From NCBI RefSeq assembly GCF_026914265.1, contig NC_069129.1, positions 12,244,269 to 12,308,268 of the forward strand: a stretch of 64,000 nt of DNA, in the 5' to 3' direction. The translations under genes were made by a program, and so were the position numbers. The stretch comes from Mya arenaria (lineage: Eukaryota; Mollusca; Bivalvia; Myida; Myidae). Each line of letters starts with the position of its first letter. Position 1 is the first letter of the stretch. Below the pieces are notes generated by a model, which did no database searches, was not told the DNA's origin, and was given only the letters and a program-made list of their open reading frames with translations. Below, one piece after another: positions 1 through 12,400 of this stretch.

Positions 1-3000
1 ATTAACTGTTGGTAACTGTTTACTTAAAATTAAAACATCCATAGGATTCCATTCTCTTGAAACGAAATTTAGTCACAAAGTAGGAACAAAATATCGCGCA
101 GGTTTAAATGTAATTTGCGCATTTAGGCTTTACCATGGAATTCCGAAGATCCCGACACTGGGTGTTAATTGCTTGTATGTACATTTAGTTTAGGCTATAA
201 TATCATATTTGCAAATGCAAATATTTGTTGTAAGTGTTTATTTGTCCATACACTCGAGATATTCTACATAAAGTAAATACAATTAAACATCCATCTTGCT
301 CAATAAAGCCGATATTCAAATGAAATTCAAAAGGCGTATTGCTTACTAGCAAAAACGAAATTGTAATATCTTTTTAATGTATATCATATTAAGAATTAAT
401 TGAACGAAATTCGAATCCAATCTCAAAAGTTTTTATTGCTTTTGAATAATTGAAAATCTGTGTTTGAACAGCATTATTGGGATGAAACATTTCGAAAAAT
501 GAACAATGACTATCAATATGATATCTGTGGGTAGCATTACATCCATATAAATGCATCAAGTACGTGGTCTGCGTTTTAATCTCCCACTCCCATCACATCA
601 CAAGTCTTCCAAACTTAAAAGTAAAAAAATAGGTTTATTACTACTGCGTTTTGATTCGATTTCATGGATTTTTTATTCATATTTAAAGGGGGCTAGCCGA
701 GTGGAATCAAAATACACGGGATTCGGGATCAAAACGCCGTACTAACGGCCCTTTAACTATATACATAACTTGTTTAATTCATCTAAAAAGAAATGGTTTT
801 ATAATAAATGTGATTTTTAAGACGCACTTTTTTGTTTTATGGCGTTTGCATTTTATCTTTTGTTTTTTTTCCAGTGGATTTATGATGGGTACATAATAAA
901 TAGTATATAATGTGTTCATACAAGTTACAATATTCCTCAAACAGGAGCTCCTTGTTCAAATGCCGATGCTTATATCAAAACTGGTGATTGGGTTAGGCAA
1001 GAGGTTATCTAAATAATTTCTTGATTCAAGAAAACAGCGTCTTCGAGTATGCATAACAAAATCATAGTTTTCATAAAACACCGATGCGTTCACTTAACGC
1101 TAACAGTCATTACTGTTAGTAACTGTTTTGATGTGTATATTTGAGGGGTATGTTTTTTTCTCATTGATCGAGGTGTATAGCTCCACAAATAGTTGACGCA
1201 GAGTTGTGGGACTTGATAGTCGACACAGCTGAACACAAACAACGACGACGACAACGACGCCAGGGCTCTGCCATTACTTAAGACTGCTTTCATTGCAAAC
1301 CCAACACACAAAAACAATGCCAAGAAAGAATAAATATGCCATAAAGTAGAAAAAATATCTCACCCACCGAATCAATCCATCCCACATTGAGTATTTATCC
1401 GCCGAAAATCAACTATCACTGATTCAAGATATACGCATTATGACCTAAATAATAAGTCGATTATGACCCACCAGAGTTGGTTCCATGCCAGGCTTAGGAA
1501 CGTTTGAAACAAAGGGATATTGCCTACAGTTTTGTTTAATTTCAATATTATGAAATAGCATATTGTTAAGTTTGACAAGTGCTTTCGTTAGGTAGCATAA
1601 AAGGAATGAAAGTACCGGGTGCGATATGTCGTCTGCCAACGGACAGTCAGACTATTGATCAATGAATCCTTTTATGAAGGATTTTGCGTACTAATAAATC
1701 TTAATTGTACTTCATACCGCCGAGATTAAACCTACTAAATCGGTCATTATGGCCAATGCGACTTAAGAGAACGATCATCCGTATTAATCATGAACCACAG
1801 TGGCTTGATGACAAAGTATTACAGTATAGGGTATTTTTGAATTTTGTCAAATCCCATTTTATGTTTATGGCAATGTATTATATTGATGATATACATGTTC
1901 AAGTATGTATAAAATATCATTTTGGCTAATTGAAATTATTTATTGTGACTTTAATGAGCCTTGTCATCAACCAACTGTGTTATGAACCGGACTCCATTTC
2001 ACTTTCAAAAAAGAAGTCAATAAATAAAAAATAGCTTTAAATAATTAGGAATATGACATCATATTCAAAACGTAAGCCATGATTGTTGATGAAAACTAAT
2101 TGTGTATTAAGTTAACATATTACTTCCAATACACAGATGATGACCGTCTGTCCAACACACTCAGTATGAAATAAAAGTCAAACAAAATGATAGGAAAACT
2201 TTCAATTAAAAAACAACACCAGTTAAAAATGAACGTAAAGAATAATTGTATTATTTCCTTAATAACGCATGGTAAATTCGTTTACCAATTTTGATAATCG
2301 CTCGTGTTGTAGGAAATGGCCATTTCCATGGAAAGGACTCATACACGTTCAGCTACACTGAACATGCGGAAGGAGAAGACATTTTGCATACGGACAGGGT
2401 CTCAGCGTACATATTTTTGTAAAAGTGCGCATGGATTGTATTTATCATTGTTATAATACTTTACTTAAAGTTTTGTTTTATTTATTGTCGGACACATTTG
2501 AGTTTCAATACATTTTACTACCTTGGCGGAAAGGATATTATGCTCAAGGAGAAGACTATCAAATTGCATTTTTAAAATTTATTATCAGATAAATATTTGA
2601 ATACATGAACATTTAACCAAGTAACAAAAGAAAACAATACTAGATAATAGCATTTCTGCTTATTGCATAAAACTGCAACAAAATTATGAAAGACGAGTCA
2701 TTACTTTTTTATGGCACATAATAAAGCCTTGTACCATGATTGAGAGGGTTTCTTTTTGCTGTAGACGCATTAATTCCTATATTGGAGAGATAACAAGAAT
2801 TGGCGTTACCGTTCTATAACTACCGTGAGTATAATCACTTATATCACTTATACCCCATGCTATTTATTGAACGTTGTCCTTGACAACATGGTACAAAACA
2901 TTACGAAACCGCAACCTCGTGAGTAATAGTAAACATTCTTAAATGTCAATAACTCTGGTTTTGAGTGCTGTACTTATTAGATCACAATCAAATGATGAAT

Positions 3001-3487
3001 TACCATTTCTCAGATATGAATGCTCCATCAAGTTTCCACTTAAAATGTACATGCCAATATATTGTGTGTATTAACCGCAAAGTGTCAATATCAACTACTA
3101 GTATTCTATGGAAAATTAAGGTACATGTTAACTCCAGGGACGACAACAGCAGTCCAAAAAAACATAAGCTTGTTTGAATGTATGAGGATTAAAGCTGTAA
3201 TGGCAGTGTCAAAATTTATGTGTAAAGTTTTCCCTTCTGGTGAATATCAATGTATATTTTACCTTGTGAACACCAAAAGTGAATACATATATGGCTACCC
3301 TACTTATGAAATACAACTTTTAGTGGTCACTCGGTGAGAATAATAGGATCTTGCACTAAAGCAAACAATTATCCTCCTTTTTTCGTTTTTTTTAGGTATC
3401 ATTCATTATCGGTTTCAAGACTTTGTTTTTGGTTTTATAGTTCTTTTTCAAAATGTAAAGGTTAAAATGTTCCACTTGATGTCAAGG
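1..3487. other. No recognisable gene; probable 3' UTR/flank of the VPS9D1-like gene
   Basis: I see only short, AT-rich open frames without domain-like composition, no tRNA or rRNA, and no clear transposon ends. The right part should contain the 3' UTR of the minus-strand gene that stops at 3488. Possible minus-strand AATAAA signals lie at 2863-2868 and 2481-2486, but neither is proven. Everything to the left of these is unexplained single-copy-looking DNA. Confidence 0.5.
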
Positions 3488-6400
3488 TCAGGATTGGTTG
3501 CTACGATGTAGGCCCCTAGCAACCAGGTAGTTGATGGCAGTCTGGAATGATGTCAAGCAATAACCCTCTTCACCAAACATGTACCTATAAAAAGATTAAC
3601 ATTTTCAAACTTCACCACTTTCTAACAACAGTGACATGCCTGCTACCGCATAATTAATGACCTTTTTTAATGTTGAATGTGAACCTCACCATCTTTAACC
3701 TTTTTTTCATTTTGATTTCAATTGGTTCATTTGTACAGCTTTGCACAAGAAAAACGCAAAGTTGGAAAACACAGTTTGTACTTTTGAATTCCAAAAAACA
3801 TCTGAGCAGTCAAAATAACAAATATTTGCATGCATGCTTGTTCAAAATTTAATTTTCCTTACAACTGATCTTCATAGCCAAATAGTAATGTATCGATGGC
3901 TTAGATTGTCCATATGATTCTTGATGATGCTCTGGCTTTTCACTCAAGTTTTCTTTAGATAACAGAGATATTTTGCATCCAATACCCACCCACCATGAAT
4001 GAATCATTCAAGAGTGAGTTTTTCTGAGTTATATTATTCGGAATAATTTTGGTAAATTATTTTCATTCTTCCCAGCTTTCAAGAATAAATCATTCAACTG
4101 CTGGACACTGACAGAATAATACCAACCCTTCCTGAAAAAATAATTTAACAGATTAGTAGATACTTTGCCAAGATCCTTCGGAATAATTTGGTCTTCGACA
4201 AATAACCATCCATCATGAATGAATCGTTCAACAGCTAGGCACTCATGACAGGAGCTTTGGAATATCGTAGGTTAAAGTCTATTTCAGAAATACCAACCCT
4301 TCGTGAATGAATCGTTCAACAGCTATGCATTCTGACAGAAGCTGTGGTTGCTGACTGCGGGTAACTACGTAGCACAAAATTGGCAACAAGTCATCAGCTC
4401 CACTGAAATTGATCTAACACTAGTTATTTCGTATATTTACTGTTTAAAAGCACTTATTGCCTGTTTGTGATAACAGCTATAGGCTGATGTAAACCAAATC
4501 AACAATGTTTTCTGCGTAAAACTCAGTACTGTTGTCCATTTTATTAGGCTGAGAGAAAGTGCCATGGAGGAGCTTAAATCTTGACCTCTATCAAAGGCAA
4601 ACAAATATACATACCGTACCACTAAACCATGACAGTCGGTCAAGAAAATAGTGAAGCTAAGTAATAATTTACAGTAAGTATTTAAATGTTATTTTCCCAC
4701 CAACATCAAATAATTTTGCTGATTCCATTCAGCACCGAAAACACCCTTGACTTCAAATTTTACTCACATTCCTGGTACAGAGTTGCCGAGTTTGGTATGA
4801 TATTCTTCCACACAGTTTACAATCTCCTTAGATGTCCGCACTGAAAAATATAGACATAAAATATTGATGATATATCTCAAGTGTTCATTGTTCTATATTA
4901 CACATAGTAAACTTAAACAGACAACAGAAAAATACACACCATCTCACCTATTTTTTTCTAACATGTTTTTTTGTTGTTGTAGACAAGAAGTCCCAAATGA
5001 TAATTGGGTTTGACAAACAAAGAGTTTGATCAATTAGATCAAATCATATAATGTTAAAATAATTTATATTCATCATATCCCAACTGTCAATGTACAAGAC
5101 CTTTATTTGCTATTAAAAGCATACCTAGCTACCTACCTAAAACCTCCAATTTTGCCATCATGGTGGATAAATTTGAAATACTAGCCAGCTCTTTTACCGC
5201 AGACTGGTATGGAATTTCCTCTTTTTTGTCCAACTCCATTACTGCTAAACCTTTAACCTCTTTCTCAGTTGTAGTGGTACCAGATAAATCCCCTGTTGCT
5301 AACGTTTCTTCTCTGTGTTTTATTTCAATGGTAACATCATCACTCTCTGTTTCCATAGCAACCAGACAGAGTTCTGTCCTAATGTCAAAGTCTCTTGGGG
5401 AACTGGACATGTTCTCCGTCATAACAGATGCCAAACACACTTCTTTGTGCTTGTTAGCCAGTCTAAAATAATCATTTGACAAAAAATGTTCAAAATATTA
5501 AGAATGCTTTCCAAAAAGAATTAATCATTATTCACTTCAATTCAATTTTTTTGATATTTGTTTTGGTATAAAGGGACAATAAGAATAGCATCATCACAGC
5601 ATAGCAAAGTGAAGAATTTGATTTCTATATTCCATGACAATAAGAAACAGTAATTGTTTAAAAAATTATAATTTTGAACATCAAATATCTAGGCTTTTCA
5701 GACACAACACAAAAAGCACAGTTTCCTTTACAGTCATATTTCTGGTAGGTAGGATTTTGTTATTGGTCCAAGGTCATATTTCTACTTCAAATAAAAAGCT
5801 GGTGAATGAAAACAACAAACTTTGCAAAAAAACAACAGTCCTACAGTACCTGAAGAGAAGGAAAAGGTGTGGCCAGATTTGCGGGAAGAAAGCGTCCTCG
5901 ATGTGTGCATTACATTGGTCCCGCCCCTCACCACTGTTTAAACCCTCGTACACAATCATGAACAATACCTACAGAAGAAATATTTAAGTTCAGTTATATC
6001 TAGCAAATATCTACAATATTCAGAATATGTCTTTTGTCTCACCTAATTCTACTGCATTAATCTCATTATAAGAGAATCTTCACTATATTAGGCCAAATAT
6101 ATACCTGAATCCTTTCTAAACTGGATATAATTTCTTCAGTTATTCCATCCAAGTGTCTTGTGAGTGCCTCATCTTTAAGGGATGATATCATCTGTTCTAA
6201 ATCGTAAGCACTAGAGTTTTTACGCAGTTTTGGTTTACTTTTGTTATTTTTATCATTTGACTGATCAGTTCTGTTCTTTTTCTCAACAAAGTCATTAGCT
6301 TCTTTTTCTTCTTCTTCTTTATCATTATTATCATTTGTACTAGACAGTCCTATACTTGATTCCAACTTGTCTTTAACCTCAATTTCAACATTATTTCCTT

Positions 6401-9400
6401 TTTCTTTATCTTGATCTAATTTGTTCATTTCCTGTTCAGCTTCACTATCATCCATATCATTATCACTATCAAACAAATCATCCATATTCTCTTGATTGTA
6501 CTTTTCATATTCTTCAGCCGATTGTATTGTCAAAGACTTGGCAAATTTGTTTTGCTTTTCCAGCTTTCTCTCAACATCTTTCCCTTTTTCCAAGGCTTTA
6601 TCAATATCACCCTTAATAATTTCTGTTACACTATCAATACCAGTGTTAAGGTGCTGCTTATCAATATCATTTTCAGAAAGATTTAGATCTTTTAACATAT
6701 CATCAACAATTGCAGTTTCTCCATCTGATTCTTCTTGAGAATCAATCTCACTCTCCATTTTTGTCTCATTAAGCTCTTCAATATCCAACTTTTTAGATTG
6801 TTTGGATCGTTCTATATCTAGCTTAAAAGTTCTAATAGTTGCATACAGTTTTTTAGGTAGTGGAACTGATATTTCTTTAACTTGTGATGATTTGCCTTCC
6901 ACTATGGCTGTCAACTTATCTAGGATTTTGTTTTGATATTTAGAAAGCTCTTCTGTGACAGGATGGCTTGCACATCTGAAAACAAACAATTGTAATTTCA
7001 GTCATAAATGCTAACCTTTTTCTCAAAAGATCTCGACAAATTTTGAACCAGTACAATTGGACAAGGCCAAGGAAAATAATTTCTATATTCTCATCTTTTT
7101 TTAAGTGGCAAGGGGCAGGATTAATGTCTTTAGTAAGAAAGCTTGTGGTATGTATAAATTTTCAAACAATCTTTAATCCCTTATAACAGGATGGAGCTAA
7201 GCTGCCTGTTTTTGTTTTGGTATTAAATGTGTATCTTTCTTTTAAAGGAAATTGCTTAAAAATACTCACGATAAACTTATTTATGTTTGGTAAATTAAGA
7301 TTAAACAAGTTGAAGCTAGGTTTTTACCACTTATCATGAAAGCCATTTTTTTGTAAAACGCAGGCATCAGACAAGTGCAAGTGATGATGAGGAACTAAAA
7401 ACAATTTTCTCTAATCTATTACTAATATTTGTTCCAGCAGAAAGAACATATTAACAACTTTAACACAAATTTTGTTCTAACCTTTTATATTTTTGTATCT
7501 AAATAAGGTTTGATGTTTAAAAAGATTTTGGTTTAAAGTGGCTCGACACAGAATGTGTATGTTGGGGGATCATTTGTCAACAGCTTATAAACTTTCGTGC
7601 ACCCTCCAATTTAAAATGGTCATGAAAAGAATTAAGTCAATGAATTTCAAGTGACTCTGTCTGGCGGCTTTAAGGAACAATTTTTAGTAACGGCTTTATG
7701 AAAGACAATAAATTTTCTAGAACTAACCCTATAACAGCAGCAACTAGTCTACTTATGACTGTAATGTCTGTTGGGCTTTCATCTAGTTCCATCCTTAGGC
7801 CAACAAACCAAGTCTGCAACAAATAAGGCTTAGTTGACTGCATTGTGAAACACTTATCAATAATTGTCAAAACAGCAATCATACCTTTTCATCATATTAC
7901 AATAATCTCTTAAACTTTTCTTGGCAAAATTGAAAGCATCTATTTTAAGAAGTTATTATTGATTATTTACAATTTGAACTTATATCATATTATCTTCATT
8001 TTCTATCATAATCTCTCATTGAATCGTACCTTTGTTAAAGGTATTTTGCTGTTTAACATGATTAAGACACAATGTACCTGATCTTGTTCAAACTCCAGGA
8101 CTTTCTTGTACACTTGTCGTTGATGCTGTTCCTCTTTTGATAATCCCATTGGAGCGTGAAAACGTCTAAAAACAATTACAATATACTATTATGTGTCCAT
8201 CAAAGAAACCTTCACAATTTATTACAAAATATGAATATAATATATGGTACCTTTTTGAAGGTGTTGACGAATAAAAAATGGGTTAATTTACTAAATCATA
8301 GATTTGTGAAGATATAACAAGAGCGCCATGGACAGAAAGACAACAATCTTCTGTTGTTTTCCAATCAACAAGGGGCATAACACAATAAATAAGTGTCACC
8401 TTGTTGCCTGTTCTTCAAGTCTTGCCTGTCGTTCAGCCATCTTCTTGGCGAGCTATTTCAGAGTTCAGGAAAAGCATGACACCACTTTTTTACTTCTTTC
8501 AACAAATGATGATTATACTATTGAATATCAGATTACAAATTTAAAAGTGATATTTTAGTGCTATTTTCATATCTTACTACGGTTAATATGTATAAGGTTA
8601 GATTTAATAATAGCAAAGAGGATAAACTTAAAAATGTAAATAAGCAAAACAAACTGTTAATTGTCAAATCTTACAATAATCAAAACATACACCTCAGCCT
8701 TGTGCCTCTTAATAGGTTCTTTGTTAAACTTTTGGCTACAGGGCTTATGGGTGAAGTTGTCACAGTATTAAAAAGGATACAGCCACCTCCTGTGCTCGAC
8801 CAATGGCAAGATTTTCAGCCATCTTTCTTTGTATGGTCAAGCTCTGTAAGACAGCGATATAAATGGTTGAGATCAGTATTAATAAGCTTTCGAAAAACAA
8901 GTTCATGTAAAACTATTTATTAAGACAGGGCTCAAGATTCCATTACAAGCATGGCAAACCAATCTTATGTTGTGGTGAATTTTTGAACTATTTCAAATTT
9001 TGCGTAGAGCATGTGTAATGTTACCGGAATCATGTAGTCCTGAGCCCGGATAACATTTATTATGTATTTGATATATAACCTCCACATGGAGAACTAGTTA
9101 TGCCAATTTGCATATTACCAACCACATACATCAAGGTTCTATAAAAGCACTTCTGCCTACAGCAGAACGTATTGGTCCATAATGCATGTGTAACATAGCA
9201 TATTATGACATCACCTTGTTACGTGACCATGTGTTTTATTGGTTATATCAAATATAAGTTTTGCATCAACTTAGAGTTACCTGTGTATCTACGAAAAAAA
9301 TATCAACATAATTTTGTGGCCAATAGGCTCAGTGTGTGTATACCACGTGATAAATTACCTGCATTTATAGAGCCCCGCATTTGTTTTATTTCCGAAATTT

Positions 9401-12400
9401 GATAAAGTCATTAGTTTCTTAAAACACTTCGAAAAACAAGTTTCCAGAATAATGTTTTGACAGTGTCTGTCAGACGGCCGTATTGTGAAAAAGTTTGTCG
9501 AAGTGTTTTAAGAAACTAAACTCGCAATCGAATTCTGGTAAAAGACCGAAGGTGAGGGAATAGTGAAGTTATCTTTGTTCAAAGTCTTTTTTCAAATCAA
9601 AATATTGCCTTCCGACGTAGCATTTATGACGCATTTATCACGGATTTATCACATGGTATACACACACTGAGGCTAAAGAATAGGGAGTTTATTTCCTTAC
9701 CAGAGTGGCAGAGGCTGATTTAGTAGTTGTTTGCGTCTGTCGCCGTCGGAATGCCGCCAAAAGTTGCTGGTTCTGTAGACTAGCAATCTCCATAGGTGAT
9801 AGCTTCCTGTAAGGGAAAAGAAAGCTGGGTATGGAACAAGCCTTTACATAATTACTTTTGCTTGTATCATGTCCTTAACATAAGAAGTTGGTAATGCTTC
9901 CCTTCAAACCAAAATGATTTTCACTAACCAAAATTTTTTTTTCTGTAAGCAGAATTTAGGGATTAAAAATTTAGTATTAGTGCAAGGTTTATTGGTTTAT
10001 GAAACATTTGGGCAGCTCAACATTTGTGGAGCCTGATTTATTTTTAACAAACTTGCAATAAAATCATAAACCAAAAAATTAGAGATACGTCAATATGTGA
10101 AAAGGATTAAAATGACAAAACAATAACTACCTGCTTCCACCATAAGATATTCTCAGAGATACACTTCCATCAGATTTATCCTTCCCAAGTCTTGCTAAAT
10201 GCTCAGAACCAAAGGACTGGGCAGGGGAGGTAACTTGTGCTGTAGGAGTTGTTCCCCTTGATGTAGTTATCCCCCTTTGGCCAGGAGTAGCAGGAGTTAC
10301 TGTTCCTGATGGTGTAGAAACAGGGTAGGTACTAAGAGGTAGATTCATTCCTTTAGTTGGTGTTTTATCTGAAGTACAAAAAAAAAAAATTGTCATAAAA
10401 CTAATGTTTCACCGCCTAAAACACGATTGCTCAGTGGAAGAACAATTAAGGAAGCAGATTTTCACAGTTTACACATGCCTCATACTGAAAATCATTTATA
10501 AATGGTAAACAATATCTCCTTTGCTATAAAGAGACTCAGTATACCAGTTAAACCAAGGGAAGACTGGTAGTCAACCCCCCCCCCCCCCATACACACACAC
10601 CGAAAACAGCAATGTTGACACATATGGAACAGTTATGACAAAACCATTATGTTATATAGAAGAGTAGCAACAAACCGAACAAAAAGAAAAGAAATGTAGG
10701 AGTTACCCATTTTAGCACCGATGATGTTTGCTGCCCGGTCCATACACTGCTGTCCCAGACGAATCATTTTCTGGACATCCTGGTTCACCTTCAGATGACC
10801 CTCTAAGTCAAGAAATGTAAAAATAGATATTCAGACAGAAGAATCAAACACTTTTATTAATTATGTGAAGATTCCTATTAAAAATTAGCGTATCATCCTT
10901 GCTAATATGTTCACTGGTTAATTCAAAGGAATTGCTATTCTCTAACTGTTCAAACACTGGTGGAATATAAATTCAAAGCACAAAAGACCAACTACTGCCA
11001 CATATATGAATAAATCTAGGCATAAGACATGTATAAGGCTGCCAGCTGTTGTTTAACATTGTACATGTAATTATACACATTGTTATATATATTGGCAGTC
11101 AAAAATGTATTAAGATCTCAACTTCTCAAGCTGTTGCTCTATTTAACATAAAATTATGTGTACCAGTTTTTATTACAAGGGACTGTCTCATTATGACATA
11201 GGTTGCCAGATAGCGCCTATTTAGGGAAAATTCCCATCCTACAGGCAAGTATTGCGATTCTGACGTAATTTGTAGGGCTTATCAGAAAAGTTTATTTCTG
11301 GTTTCCTGACTGACCCTTATTTTTGCAACGACCTTAATTTTTTTATGCCACCGCTCAATTTTGTTGTAGCTGTGAATGTTTTCTCCATTAGAATATATAT
11401 CATTTTTGTTGGTTCTTCCTTTTGAAAGACGCATAAATGTATTGTTTTACTAGAGTCCTCTTGTAAATGTTAATCCAGAGTCCTGACCAAGCCGTGACAG
11501 CTTTAACTGTGAAAATGATATTCAGACACAGCTTCATCTAAAACAAAACCTTGACCTACAAACTTTAAAAAAAATGCAATTAAATCAGAAAAACAATGTT
11601 TTATTTCTAAACATAAAACTGTGTTACGGAAAAACTGCACAAGGGAAGAAATGTTTACATATGTTAAAATTTTGTGTGTGGAGTCGGCGTCTGTCAACTA
11701 CATAAGTAATGTAATTTGGATAAGAATAAAAGGCGGCACACAGCCACCTGAAGGCGGTGCACGGCCACCTGAAGGCGGCACACGGCCACCTGAAGGCGGC
11801 ACACGGCCACCTGACAATACTACCACCAATACTACATCACATGATTTAACTACAAATATGGTGCTTGTGCTAATACTACATCACATGATTTAACTACAAA
11901 TATGGTGCTTGTGCTAATACTACATCACATGATTTAACTACAAATATGGTGCTTGTGCTAATTTAAGACATTTTTTTTTTTGAGTCTATTTTTACTGAGA
12001 TATTAGCGTAAGTTGGCCAAGATAAAAAACAATTTATAAATGTATTATTTTGAAATTTTTAAACCTGATTAATTTGATTTATATAAGGCAATAGGCGTGT
12101 TAATGTATTGTTAAACTATCTATACATAAAATTAGCTCTATTATAAGATATTATAAAGCACTGTTTTATAAAGATATTTTTATACAGAAAATGGGGGGAT
12201 CTTATCAACGAGCCCGCGACAATAAAGTGTAAGGTCAAAATTTCAGTTCAATATTATGACCTTGTTATTAGTATGATAATTGAACTTTGAATAGCAAACC
12301 TGACCAATAAAGCTTTTAGTTTCAAAAAGATTGTATGTCTACTTACAAACATATATTCAAAAAAGTGATTGTACGATATGTATGTTCTAAGTTTCATATC

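Noticed and set aside
4141..4270. Alternative VPS9D1-like exon reading [12 protein letters not shown]
   Set aside because: It is a frameshifted partial copy of exon 14; the real exon 14 joins exon 15 in phase without it.
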